A stretch of DNA of 64,000 bases. It comes from Cristatella mucedo. Lineage: Eukaryota; Bryozoa; Phylactolaemata; Cristatellidae. Position 1 is the stretch's first letter. Every line of letters starts with the position of its first letter. The position numbers and the translations under genes are program-made. Positions 50,201 through 59,507 of the stretch are shown in pieces. A model generated the notes under the pieces. The model did not search any database and had not been told where the DNA came from. It worked only from the letters and a program-made list of their open reading frames with translations. The stretch spans positions 287,501 to 351,500 of the forward strand of contig WPIO01000144.1 of the NCBI GenBank assembly GCA_009760855.2, in the 5' to 3' direction.

Positions 50201-53200
50201 GGCCGTGATTCAATAAGTCGACCATGACTTCGTCGATGATGTGAGAGCCCATGAAGAGGTGATTTCCTGGAATGAAAATGTGGGTGTCACTCTTGCGCGC
50301 TCCTCTTTCAGCAGTTGCTCGGCATAGCTCGAGCCTTGGCGTGCAAGCTACTGACAATAGACGCAGCTCACCTTTGGTGACAGTGCCTGTCCACCCATCG
50401 CTGGAGCAGTACGGCACGAACCTAGAAAGGATGAGTCGCTTGAGGAGAGCGGAGCCCGGCAGCAGCGTGTCAGGCTCTCAGCGTGTCCAGCCACATGACA
50501 GGCTTTTGTGTGCATACTACCAAGCTTGGCATGTCTGCTAGCTCGCGCCGCACCAACGACTCGGTGCATGTTCGCTGCAGCAGCCAATCGCCAAGCTGCT
50601 CGGCGCCTGAATCGCTTCTGTCCTGGCTGCTGCAGGAACAGGGTGGCTTCTAAGTCACTTTTTGATTAAATCGGCTGCTACTTACACGACGTTGGCAAAA
50701 AATAAAAATGGGTTCTCCTCAGCATCGGCTGACAGGATACCACGACCTGCACGAACAGAAACCGTGCATTGTGATTGCACCGGCATCGTGATTTGGCAAC
50801 CAAGTCACAAACGAACACAAAACCAAGATAGGATAGATATAGCATACACCAGTACGTATCGTCAGTTCGAGATCGATATAACATCCACTGCTACACATAT
50901 AAGTACGCCGATACATGCATAGATTATGAATTAGCCTTGAAGCTCTGAATAGCCACCCATGCCGGATGTATGTCCAGACTTCCGGGCAGTGATCTAGCCT
51001 TGCACTTCTACCATCGCCCCTGAAGTTACCTGTTAACTATCCTTTAATAAAGCTAGCTATCCTTCCCTCTCCTTTCGTCACTGCACCGGTGTTTTCCGGC
51101 TGCTGTGCCGCGCAGTGAGAGCCGAGCACAGCCTCTGCAGGCAGCAGCAGCACCTCTGCAGGCAGCAGCAGCAGGTCGGCCGCTTTGCGCTCACTCACCC
51201 TCTAGGGCCGGAGACCAGCGAATCGAGCTGGTGAGATTGGGCGAATTCACCAGCCTCGAGTTGCACGTGGCGTTGTCATAGCAGTAGGAGCCTCCTGAAA
51301 CGAAAAAGGCAAGAGCTGCTCAGGCTGAACCGAACTACTAGGCCAGGGGCTACGATCTAAGTCAGAGGCTACTATGTCAGGCCAGAGCCAGCCAGCCAGC
51401 GAGCGAGCAGACGTCATCATGCGAGTCCCTCCCTCACTCTCACCGCCCGTGGCCCCTAACCTCTCCGTGTGTGGGCAGGCCCAGGAGCCGAGCCAACTTG
51501 CTCGGACGGCCTGAATTCAGTTGTGACTGGCGATCGCACTGCCTGACAACTGGTAATCGAAATGGCATCCCGCCTGCCCCTGAGCAGCAGCAGCAGAGCT
51601 CCGATGAGCCGAGCTCTAGCTGCTGCTTTGATGCCCTGCCGAGCTGGCCTCTCCAGCCTCGGCCGGAAATGCTAAATGACCAGGGAGCACAGCAGCATCG
51701 AGCTGTCGGCGGTGGCCATGGAGTCGGCCGGCCGGTGGGAGGGGGGGCAGCGAGACATTCGAGGCATTCTCATGCTGCTTGGCCTCGGCCAGCGCTGGCC
51801 AGGACAGGGCGGAGCACTTGCTGCTTGCTGTGCTGGACAGGACAGCTCAGCTGTCCTCTGGGCGCTCTCTGCTGCCTGTTGAAAAAAAAGGGCAAAGTGA
51901 GTTCGTTCTGACCTATCAGCCTCGTAAGCAGCAGAGGTAGAAGAATCTTTTCGACGTTCTCCAGCTTGCAGAAGGCAGTAACGAGTCCCTGCCGCAGCAG
52001 GCAGACGACGCCGGAGGCATCACGTGATTGCAGCCACGTGACGTGCAAGCACCTGGAGCAGCCACTGGACCAAGCGGCCTGCTCACTGTGCTCTCTGCAG
52101 CCGACCTGAAGCCGACACTAGCTGCCAATCATCTGTCCTTAGTGGAGGCACAGATGGCCTGTGTGCATGCAGCTTTCTTTAAAGATCACTAGCCTGCCAG
52201 CAGTTACCTACCCTCTCATACTGTCTAGGTGGGCCTCGGGCAGGTGCAGCAGCACCATCACCCAACCCGCCTCCGGTAGGGGGGGGATTGCTCAGCACTT
52301 GCTGAGCAATCGCCGTGTGGCACCGCACAGTGGACGTGCTGCAGTAGCACAAGTCGTGCCTCTGCTTCGAGGCAACACTGACACTTAAAAGGCTGATTGC
52401 CTGGATCACAGGTACAGCCGATCCTGTTCGAAGGCATTTAACTGTCGGAAGGTGCAACCATGGCAACAGAGGCACTGAAGCTACATAGGGCAGGCTCTTC
52501 ACTGTCTCTGGCAGCTAAGCGATAAAAAGCCGGCTAGCTAAATAGCCAACAACATGGCTGCTGACGCCCCTGGCTGCTGCAGCTAATTGGTCTTTGATAG
52601 TAGGAATTGCTATTTGCTTTGATGCATGCAACCGGTCCGGTTTGTAAACACCGGTGGCCAGTTCGGAGCTAGGGAGGCTGCCTCCACTGCCGCTGGAGCT
52701 GCTCGACGCTTACGATGTCTAGGATGCTTTGGAGGGAGCAGGCCCAGGCACTGCCAGGCTCTCTTTCTCTGTGTGTGCACGCAAGCATGCTGGCATGCCC
52801 CGGAGGACCTGGGAGCAGGTCGACGAGCGATAATAAATGAATTCAAGGGATAAATCCAACGACTCGACGACAGACACTCAAACAGTCAGAATCGCAGCAG
52901 CGCGGGCTACAAGCAAGCTTAGGTGAGCCGTAATGGCTCACTAGGTAAGGCGGTTGCCTCGGCGGCCGAGGTCGTGGGCTCGAATCCTGCAGTGGGCGAT
53001 CCTTTATCGCCACTGCAAGCGGTGGTGATAGCCGTAAAGACTCTTCTATCGCTATACAAAAAGAGGCTGTTAAATCAGCTAGCATTTTTTTCCACCGACA
53101 AGCTAGCAGGCACGAAAGAACGGGCTACAACTCTGCATCTCGTGCTCGTGCATGCACTCACCTTCAAGGAATACGAGCCATTTTCGGCTTCTGCCGGGCG

Positions 53201-53777
53201 ACTTTCGAATGTAGTATCTACAAAATTCGGAGGACATGATAGTAGTCATAATAGTAGTAATAATACAAATATATTTGTTGTGCTGAGAATGAGCTGGCAT
53301 CGAAGCTGCCCGCACGGCACAGTCTGAAGGACAGCAGACTTGGCGACTTGGAAACTTGAAAGTAGAAGAAAAACTAGAAGAAAAACTTGTAGTAGAAGGA
53401 AACTTGAAAGCAGAAGAAAAAAGGAAAGAAGAAAGAAAAGAAGACACTTCTTACAGAGAAAGGAGACTTGGCCCTTGGTCACGTCAGTCACGTCACCCCT
53501 AACCCCATAATATTCATGTTGTTTGTTTATCAAGCATGATATTACTCACCGTTCAATTGCATTTCCCTTTGCAACAAATGTAAAGCGCCTAGAGAGAGAT
53601 TTGAGTTCTCTGAGGGCGCTTTATCAAGTGCATTATTATTATTATTATCATTATTATTGGTCTTGGGAGCCCAGTGAGCAGCAGCAGTCGCAAGCCAAGC
53701 CAACCTGCCCAAGCCGTCTAGGCCAGCTGACGCCCAGCAATGGCCGGGCGGCCCGATGATAATAATAATAATAATAA

Positions 53778-53851
<74 letters not shown>

Positions 53852-56579
53852 ATTTGATACAGCGCCCTCAGAGACCTCAATCTCTTTATAGGCCCTTTGC
53901 ATTTGCTGCAGGGGAAATGTCAGGGTCAGGTCAGCCAAACGAGCTCGAGGTTTTCAAATTCTCTCGATCAAACAACTCTTGTGCTATACTTATACTTATA
54001 CGTATACTTATGCATAAGCACCGAGCTCAAACCCTCCCTCCCTCCCTTCCCAAACCACAACAGCTAAACGGCTGCCGAATTTCCCGGCGAACATCTCTCG
54101 AAGACCTTGGCATCCAAGGAGAGCTGGGGGGGTGGGTCGCGGGTGCAGTAGGCAGTTCGGTCGTCCTCCCGCAGCAGCAGCAGCAGCAGCAGCAGACGGT
54201 CCACCGCCTGCTGGTTGGACATCGATCGTGGACGTTTCAGCTTTTTTCTTTTTTTTTGCCGGTAAAAAAAAATAACCATAACGGGCTCCGTTCGCCCCCT
54301 CTACGTGGGAGCTGGCTCGGTCTCGGCAGCTAGGCTAGGCAAATCGTCGGCCGAAGCAGCAGCTGCAGCTGGGTGGGGGAGAGGGACGGGCAGCAGTGAT
54401 TGTAAACGAGGCCCTCGGCGGTCGAGGAGCCCATTTAACAGCAGACCTGCTTCCCCCCCCCCCCCCCGAATCCCGGCGATGAGCTAGAGCTAGCGCTGGT
54501 TGAGCTGAGCGGCAGGAGGTCGGTTGCAGGAGCTGATCGGAAGGGACCGGACATGTCGGCCTCGAGCACAGCTCTCTTCCTCCCGAAGCAAAAGAGCAAC
54601 GTCGTCAGGAACTGCCACATTCGTTCAGAGTATCCGGAGTATGGCGGCTGCTGCAGCAGCAGCAGCTGGTGCAGCAGCCGAGTAGCCCGGCAAACAAACT
54701 TCAAATGGTGGAAAGGAAGACCCTTTTTCTCGGTGGCTGCAAGCGATAGGGTTCGTGTCATGAAACAATTCAACTCGGCCGACGCACCGCTGCAGTGCAT
54801 CACCGCCTCAGCACCACCCCCTCGTCGCAGCCGCCAGCCGCCCCCCCCCTGCACAAGCTCGACGGGGCCGGACAATAAGACGTCGATAACAGGCGACGCT
54901 GTATCGGCTCCGACGAGGCGAGACGGTCACGAACCGTCTTATTTGACGCCCAGCGAACCCCGGCGGATATTATTGTTCTGCTGCGCCGCGGCAGCGTTGT
55001 TGGCTGTCCGCGAACCAGCGTCGTCGCCGCCGAGGAGGCGGGTCCGGATCTATAGCAGAGGGCGGGCTCGTGTGGGGGTGGAGAAGCCGGAAACGCACCC
55101 GGCATGCGAAGCCAGCCAGACCTACCGCCAGGACGGCTCAGTGACGGCTGACGCCGCCGAGTCGGCCAAGCGCGGGAATCGCCCCTGCCCCCTCCCTCCC
55201 CCACCCCACCGAATCACAGCGTTTGCGTTATGCTGCGGAGAACCCGATGGCCGCGACGTCAGAACGGCAGGCCGGTAATGACGTCATCGGCACAGCTCGA
55301 GAGGTTTCGCGGGCGTCTCGCCGCTGGCTGCACAGCGTCATGCCCTGACGGCCGGACGGAACGGCAGCAACCGCACGAGCGGCTGCCGCCACGTCCTTCC
55401 AGTTCGCGGCGGCCTACGCTGTTTCGCGGGCTTGCTCCGCTGCGGTGCCTCGCGGCGTGCGCTCGAGCGAACGAGTCGAAAAATTACGACAACTAGGAGC
55501 CGGAAACCCTGCGGCAGCCGCCGCCGCGCGAGCAAGCTGGTCATTAACCTTCGCTGCTTCCCGAGAGAGCCGGGCACGCCGGACTCAGACGCTTTCTGTC
55601 CCGAGCTACGGCTAGCATAGCTCGCCAGACCGACGCGCCGACAGACGCCGCGAGCGCACGCACGGCCGTTCAGAGCGAATGGCTGCCGGGCCTTCGAGAA
55701 CGCCGACCAAATGCCGGCGCCTCCGCGGCGGCGGCGGCGGCGGCGGCGACCGATCGCAACCGCCGTGCGGCGGCGCGAATAAAACGATAAACAAAAATAA
55801 ACGCCGGCGCAAGCAAACTCTCGACCGCGTGAGCGCTCGCTCGCGACCGCCCGCGCTCGATCCACCGCGCCTGCCTGGAGCGGTTCCGCCCACGCGGCCG
55901 CCGCGGCAGCGAAGCGATCGCCGCGGGCGCCTGACTAGCGCAACGGCTAAAAGTCGCTCCCGAGGTCGCCAGCAAGCAGCCGACGCCGTAGAGGCGGACG
56001 CATGGCGGCGCCGCCGCCGCCGCCACTCAATAGTCCTTCGCTCGTTAGCGGAGGGGGGGTTGCTTGCAGCGAGACAGCAGCTGGTGCTGCGAAGCTGCAG
56101 CGGTCGGGCGACCGACACGAGCTCGTGCGCTCACGCTCCGTCGCGTCGGGTCACGCTCGCCCGCGAGCCCGCGATGGGGGCCGCGAGCTCGCGGGCGAAG
56201 GGCCGGGCACGATCGCGCGTGCTCGCGCGCGCGCGAAGGCAGGCACTCACCCGATCGGCGAGCCGTCCATGCACTTGGCCTCGCCGGCCAGCATGATTCG
56301 CCTCATCTGCGACAGGGGCCGCGTGTCGACGCCGCACTTGTTCAGCGTGGTCGACAGCTGTCGAATCGTCGACACAATGTTGTCGTCCGCCGACCGCTCG
56401 ACCGCCGCCTCGGCCTCGGCACCGCCTCGTCGTGCCGAGTCGCGGGCGGCGGCGGCCGAAGACAGCGACAGCAGCAGCAGCAGACCGTGCGCTACTGCGA
56501 CGACGAGGATCCTGCCGACGGCGCTGGCGAACGGCGGTCGTGCCGCCGCCGCCGAAGCCGCTTCGCCCAGCGCGAACAT
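40982..56579 (-). CDS. notum: Notum palmitoleoyl-protein carboxylesterase, 13 coding exons
   Basis: The join of 56579-56251, 53217-53162, 51294-51199, 50746-50686, 50421-50372, 50266-50164, 48176-47988, 45882-45785, 44955-44778, 44507-44460, 43590-43489, 41836-41637 and 41289-40982 gives 605 residues. All introns are GT-AG and all phases agree. Family members are secreted alpha/beta hydrolases that deacylate Wnt at the cell surface and so limit Wnt signalling. Seen here are a signal peptide (about 1-46), CMDGSP, KWLVFLEGG, EENP, VPYCSSDGW, the nucleophile motif GSSAGGTGVLLN (Ser232), DSGWF, CFFGY, Asp338 in FLFDAAQ, His397 in CLAHEIL, and a C-x4-C-x3-C motif near 553-562. Vertebrate Notum is about 500 aa. 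The excess comes mostly from a linker at about 437-544. The pocket segment after EENP reads FLFF where human has YWWN, and the Trp after LEGG is Ser. Identity is firm; exon 12 and the C-terminus are the least certain parts. Confidence 0.93.
41305..41415 (+). repeat. 36-38 bp tandem repeat at the notum exon 13 acceptor
   Basis: Three units of a G run plus CACACGAGCTATTAGAGCAG in intron 12. In gene orientation each unit is a C run followed by TGCTGCTCTAATAG, an acceptor-like sequence. Confidence 0.9.
41637..41836 (-). CDS. notum: notum exon 12 (probable lineage-specific Arg/Ser-rich linker)
   Basis: A 200-nt exon for residues 437-503, rich in Arg, Ser, Pro, Gly and Asn and predicted by eye to be disordered. 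It has no counterpart in vertebrate Notum. Support is indirect: acceptor TTTGCAG, donor GTATGT, an open frame, and a phase change from 2 to 1 that is exactly what joins exon 11 to the strong acceptor of exon 13. Without it, exon 11 would need an internal acceptor in exon 13, such as the AG at 41240-41250. Confidence 0.62.
42585..42755 (-). mobile_element. tRNA-derived SINE in notum intron 11
   Basis: Minus-strand copy, sense to notum. Box B is GGTTCGAATCC and box A is near-consensus. The segment between box B and the tail is altered. Confidence 0.85.
43489..43590 (-). CDS. notum: notum exon 11
   Basis: A 102-nt exon for residues 403-436, starting with Ser-Phe-Trp and running through NGISLHDALKCWEES. 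It matches vertebrate HWTDVQVKGTSLPRALHCWD. Acceptor TTGCAG, donor GTGAGA, phase 2 on both sides. The longest open frame here is in another register and is a shadow. Confidence 0.9.
44460..44507 (-). CDS. notum: notum exon 10 (catalytic histidine)
   Basis: A 48-nt exon for residues 387-402, AVFAPACLAHEILLK, matching vertebrate SFAPACLSHEIIIR. His397 is the triad base. Acceptor TTGCAG, donor GTAAGC, phase 2 on both sides. It is too short to stand out as an open frame and was found by homology and phase. Confidence 0.93.
44778..44955 (-). CDS. notum: notum exon 9 (catalytic aspartate)
   Basis: A 178-nt exon for residues 328-386. It reads PVFIIQFLFDAAQ, matching vertebrate PVFVVQWLFDEAQ, so Asp338 is the triad acid. 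An N-glycosylation sequon (NRT) lies near its end. Acceptor TTGCAG, donor GTAAGT. Confidence 0.94.
45785..45882 (-). CDS. notum: notum exon 8
   Basis: A 98-nt exon for residues 295-327, beginning RYWKARIPHAC and ending CFFGYRLYPFIK, against vertebrate CFFGYKVYPTLR. The two adjacent Phe line the palmitoleate pocket in the known structure. Acceptor GTCCAG, donor GTAAGT. Confidence 0.94.
46118..46141 (+). repeat. G24 homopolymer
   Basis: Twenty-four consecutive G in notum intron 7 (C24 in gene orientation). Confidence 0.95.
47988..48176 (-). CDS. notum: notum exon 7 (nucleophile serine)
   Basis: A 189-nt exon for residues 232-294. Its first base completes AGC for Ser232, followed by AGGTGVLLNLDRV. 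It continues through DSGWFVD and CTNVIQCAPAESMKRG, matching vertebrate LADSGWFLD and ITCAPTEAIRRG. The acceptor follows a long CT-rich tract (TTATAG) and the donor is GTATGT. Confidence 0.96.
48672..48707. repeat. Near-perfect hairpin in notum intron 6
   Basis: Perfect 17-bp arms (CGTTGGTGTAAGCAAGG) separated by two bases. GTAAGCAAGGTCC is also repeated directly just before it. Confidence 0.92.
48890..49062 (-). mobile_element. LINE tail in notum intron 6
   Basis: Diverged minus-strand tail (same strand as notum): CTAGCAAGAGAATCAGTTCT and GGTGCTATACAAATG, ATT-poor end. Confidence 0.6.
49691..49740 (+). repeat. 25-bp perfect tandem duplication
   Basis: Two identical units each starting GCACTACCACTAACC, in notum intron 6. 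Confidence 0.95.
49740..49882 (+). mobile_element. LINE tail in notum intron 6 with GA expansion
   Basis: Plus-strand 3' end in which the GAGAGA of the conserved CCTAGAGAGAGAT motif has grown to about 28 bp of GA. The rest of the tail (GGCTATACAAACGTATTATT) follows. Confidence 0.65.
49990..50105 (+). mobile_element. Truncated SINE in notum intron 6
   Basis: Keeps a box-A-like segment (ATAGCCCAGAAGGTAAG) and the body GGTGGCAGCCGTTAAG, but box B is deleted. It lies next to the exon 6 donor. Confidence 0.5.
50164..50266 (-). CDS. notum: notum exon 6
   Basis: A 103-nt exon for residues 198-231, starting GNHLFMGSHIIDEVM and ending KLFLTGS. It ends with the first two bases of the codon for the catalytic Ser232. 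Acceptor TTCCAG, donor GTATTT, which is a weaker donor than the others. Confidence 0.94.
50372..50421 (-). CDS. notum: notum exon 5
   Basis: A 50-nt exon for residues 181-197, VFVPYCSSDGWTGTVTK, almost identical to the vertebrate FIPYCSSDVWSG core. The acceptor is TTCTAG and the donor GTGAGC. Intron 5 downstream is only 105 bp. An open frame runs through the intron into exon 6, but the intron has proper splice sites and its translation does not match the family. Confidence 0.94.
50686..50746 (-). CDS. notum: notum exon 4
   Basis: A 61-nt exon for residues 161-180 reading GRGILSADAEENPFLFFANV. It matches vertebrate GTGILSSQPEENPYWWNANM, with the paired Trp replaced. Acceptor GTGCAG, donor GTAAGT. 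Phase goes from 1 to 2. Confidence 0.92.
51199..51294 (-). CDS. notum: notum exon 3
   Basis: A 96-nt exon for residues 129-160. It begins GGSYCYDNATC, matching vertebrate GGWYCFNRENC; the Trp of the acyl pocket is Ser131 here. Two N-glycosylation sequons are visible, at Asn136 (NAT) and Asn148 (NLT). The acceptor has a good pyrimidine tract ending TTTCAG and the donor is GTGAGT. Phase is 1 at both ends. Confidence 0.92.
52918..53092 (+). mobile_element. tRNA-derived SINE in notum intron 2
   Basis: Full-length copy, antisense to notum. Box A (TGGCTCACTAGGTAAGGCGG) and box B (GGCTCGAATCC) are present. It lies close to the exon 2 donor. Confidence 0.85.
53162..53217 (-). CDS. notum: notum exon 2
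   Basis: A 56-nt exon for residues 110-128, reading YYIRKSPGRSRKWLVFLEG, the counterpart of the vertebrate segment ending RRWLLFLEGG. This is the strand and turn that supply part of the oxyanion hole. The acceptor is TTTTGTAG and the donor is GTGAGT. Phase in is 2 and phase out is 1. A tRNA-SINE in antisense lies about 70 bp downstream of the donor, inside intron 2. Confidence 0.93.
53475..53660 (+). mobile_element. LINE 3' end in notum intron 1
   Basis: Plus-strand copy, antisense to notum, with conserved 3' UTR and ATT tail. Confidence 0.85.
53757..53851 (+). repeat. (AAT)n/(TAG)n microsatellite
   Basis: About seven AAT units then about 24 TAG units, forming the expanded tail of a LINE copy. 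Confidence 0.95.
53757..53935 (-). mobile_element. LINE 3' end with expanded TAG tail, notum intron 1
   Basis: Minus-strand copy whose tail is (AAT)n followed by about 25 TAG/TAC units at 53778-53851. It faces the previous copy tail to tail across roughly 100 bp. Confidence 0.8.
54172..54196 (+). repeat. (CAG)8 repeat
   Basis: Short CAG run in notum intron 1. Confidence 0.9.
56251..56579 (-). CDS. notum: notum exon 1 (signal peptide)
   Basis: Codes for residues 1-109 plus two bases of Gly110. The ATG is the first in its frame and has A at -3. After a 24-residue n-region rich in Ala comes a hydrophobic core (ILVVAVAHGLLLLLSLS) and an Ala-rich stretch ending before Arg46, which is typical of a secretory signal with a long n-region. 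The rest matches the Notum N-terminus, with Cys82 and Cys103, and ends in CMDGSPIG at a donor reading GTGAGT. Upstream translation cannot be fully excluded because the block is GC-rich and open in several frames. Confidence 0.88.
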
Positions 56580-56688
56580 GCTCGCCTTCTTGCGACGCGC
56601 TCGCGCCGACGACGCCGAACTCGTGTCTCCGCGAGCGTACGGGCGCAGACTGGCTTCTTCCGTCGAGCCGCCGCAGCTATTAGCCGTC

Positions 56689-56812
56689 CGGATTGGTCGC
56701 CTATCTCCGCCTCGCGAGAGCGCCTCCCGCGTCTCTGACCGCGAAACGCTCCGCAGTCTCCTCCGCCAATCGTCGGGCGGGGGCGTCGGAGCCCTCGTCC
56801 GTAATTGGTCCT
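56689..56812 (-). promoter_or_regulatory. Two CCAAT boxes upstream of notum
   Basis: ACCAATC at about 56690-56697 and ACCAATT at about 56803-56809, both in gene orientation, 110 and 230 bp upstream of the notum ATG. The motif is NF-Y-like. Function is inferred from position only. Confidence 0.35.
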
Positions 56813-58602
56813 CGAGCTCTGCTCTTCGCCGGCGGCTGAAAGCGAACGAGCCCCGCTAGACGACGCCCGCCAGCGACGAGCCGGCGCCCCGCGGCAGCCC
56901 TCTCCTGCGAGCGAGCGCGCGCGCGCGGCCGCTCTAAACGCGAGTGCTCTAGCGCAGCGAGAGAGGAAGGAGAGCGAGAGCGCCGCCGCCGACCAGCGGC
57001 GGCGGCCGAGCGCCGGCGCGCGGGCGCGCGCGACCTCTTGTTCGCGGGCGGCGCAGCTGGCGCGGATATCCCGCGGCGACCGCAGCCGCAGTTCCGCAAA
57101 CAAACCGTAGCGATCTTACTTTATTCACGGCGGTCGCATCAAAAACCGCACGATCGTGCCTCCGCCTTAAACTTTTGAGTACAGATCGATGGCGGCAGGC
57201 CGGCAGGCGGCGCGACCGGCTCCAGCGGCGGCGGCGGCGTGGCGGACGCGTCCTAGGGCCTCCCGATACGACCGGCCGCAAGCAGCAGCTGCTGCTGGCT
57301 GCGGCGCGAGGTGGCAGAGGGTTTGCAGCGAGCGACCTGCGTCGCCCACATCAATGGAAGAGCGGCGGCGGTCCTCGTCGAAGACCTCCCCACCCCTAAC
57401 CCCCCCCCCCCCGCAACACGTCCGGTCCGCCGTCTATCGCCCATCTACCGGAGCTCCGCTATCTTTAGTCTATCTATCTATCGCAGCCACCGCAGCGCAG
57501 CAGCGCAACAACCTCGACGCTGCTTCCTGCCGCCATTAGGCTACCGGCGGCAAGTGGCCGTCGTGCTGCTGCCGCCGCCGCCGCACCGAGGCAGCACCCG
57601 CGGCGATCGCGAGGTCGTCCCTCCCCGCCTTCTCCTCGCGCGCCCCCGGCGAGCCGTCCCGGCTGGAAAGCAGTGCTCGGCGGAGGTCCGCTACGCGCGA
57701 GCTTCTCTAGCTGCCGCGCGCGGCGCTCCTCGAGCGCGCCGCACGCACGCACGCACGCGATCGCTTTCGGTCACGTGCCTACCAAGACGGCGCGCCGCGG
57801 CCGCGCGCGGGACCGAGATGCGGGCGTCGCGTAAGGAGTCGAGCCGGACGGAGGAGACGGCGGCAGCGGCGGCCGCGGGCGTAGCGCGCCGTCGCTACGC
57901 TGCGCGGTGCCAGAAGCCGCAGCCACTCATTGCCGTAAGGTCGCGCGCGGCAGCGCCCGAGCGCCGAACTCACACGAGACGCACGCGCGAGAAGCCGTCC
58001 GTCGAAGCCGACGGCGCCTGGATCGCCGGCTGTCGGACGCTACGCGGACGCGACGCAAAGGCGGTAGCGCGCGCTACCGCGGCGCCAGCCGGGAGCGAGC
58101 ACGGGCAGCGTCCACCGCGCGCGCGGACGCGATCCGGCGGCGGCGGCGCGTCGCTCGCGCCAGCTCTGCTCCGGAGCGTCCGGCGCGCTGGAGGCCGCCC
58201 GGCGGCCGCGGCCAAACGCTCGAGCCTCCAGCGGCGCCCGCGCGCGAGAGGCTCCTCTCGAGCCCGATTGCGAGAGAAAGCCGAAAGGTCATTGCTGCCC
58301 TCGCCAAGACCGACCGACCGGGCCTCGGGCCCGCGCGCTAGCGCGCGCGGCAAATCCACGAGCTAGCCAGCGCGTACGTACCGCCGATTCGCTCAGCGCG
58401 AGCGAGCGCGGCTCGGTCCAAGCGCTCTGGAGTCTGGGCGCGCTCGTCTGCTTCGCTCTCGCTTACGGCCGACGGGCCGCCGGTATCCACGGAGCTAGTG
58501 CAAACGACGAGCGTAGTCGAGGCAGCGCCGGGGGACTGTGCGTCTCCTCTTTTAACAGGATGGGCGCCTAGCTCGGCACCCTTCCAGTGATTGGCTGCGG
58601 CA

Positions 58603-58611
58603 AGATCAAAG
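58603..58611 (+). promoter_or_regulatory. TCF/LEF-type site AGATCAAAG
   Basis: Matches the optimal TCF/LEF core. It lies about 2.0 kb upstream of the notum ATG, next to an inverted CCAAT (ATTGG) at 58590. Notum is a known Wnt target in other animals; binding here is inferred. Confidence 0.4.
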
Positions 58612-59194
58612 CAGCCCGCAGATAAGCCGCGCTTTGCGGGATCGCTCTGCGGTGGCCGCCGCCGCGCGGCCGCCGCGCGAGCACCGCCCGGTTGAGGAGC
58701 GAGCGCGCGCCCGCGAGCGTGCAGCTGCGCGGACGCGCCACTTTGAGCAGCTGCCGAGAGGCGACTGCTGCGTGCAGCAGCTGGCGAGCAGCACTCGAAT
58801 CGGGAGAGCCGTCACGCTCCGGCGGCGACTGACGATCGACGCCGCTCACACCTAGCGACCGATGGGCGGTCTGCCAATAAGATAAGGCCGCCACCTCTGC
58901 CGTTTACAGCGGCTGCGGGCGCAGGCTGCCGCGGCGCCCCGGCCGGGCGGCGAGCTCTCGGCGCCGCGTCGTCGGGAGCTGCGAACTCTCTCTCTCTCTC
59001 GCGCCGCGTCCGCGCCGCCAGCAGCGCTCCCTCCCACCCCCCTCCACCGCCGCTCTATAGTCACGCCTCCCGCGGTCGCTAGGCCGCAGCTCTCGAGCGC
59101 TCGCCGCCGCCGCCGCGCGGGCTGCGCGCCCTAAGCCGGCCGGCGGCGGGGCAAATTGAATGCAAAACACCAATTTACTCTGCCAATTTAATTC

Positions 59195-59204
59195 CCTTTG
59201 ATCT
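59195..59204 (-). promoter_or_regulatory. TCF/LEF-type site AGATCAAAGG
   Basis: A full ten-base match on the minus strand, about 2.6 kb upstream of notum. It lies in an AT-richer pocket within the CpG block. Confidence 0.4.
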
Positions 59205-59314
59205 CGGGACGAAACAATTCGCCCGTGTGTGTTCGTGTCCCCCGACGAAACAATGAGCTCGGAACCTCGGAAGAAAGCGCGAGCTGCAGAGGCAGCGCTG
59301 TGCAGCGGCCACCT

Positions 59315-59340
59315 GCGCGCGCGCGCGCGCGCGCGCGCGA
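59315..59340. repeat. (CG)n repeat
   Basis: About 12 CG units in the notum upstream CpG block; alternating purine-pyrimidine of Z-DNA type. Confidence 0.9.
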
Positions 59341-59424
59341 GGCACGCCGCAGTGCAGAGCTGCCAGCCCAAGCCGTTTTGCCGCCGCTAGCTCCGCTGCT
59401 CGGGCGGAGGAGGCGGCGAGCTAT

Positions 59425-59507
<83 letters not shown>
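59425..59507 (+). repeat. (CCG)27 repeat
   Basis: About 27 uninterrupted CCG units followed by an AG interruption and a few more. Located 2.9 kb upstream of the notum ATG. Flanking open frames are compositional. Confidence 0.95.

Noticed and set aside
50267-50371. Coding read-through of notum intron 5
   Set aside because: The stretch is open but has canonical splice sites, and its translation interrupts a conserved segment.
57311-58366. 351-codon plus-strand frame
   Set aside because: Arg/Ala/Ser-rich translation of CpG-dense DNA where many frames are open; no recognisable domain.
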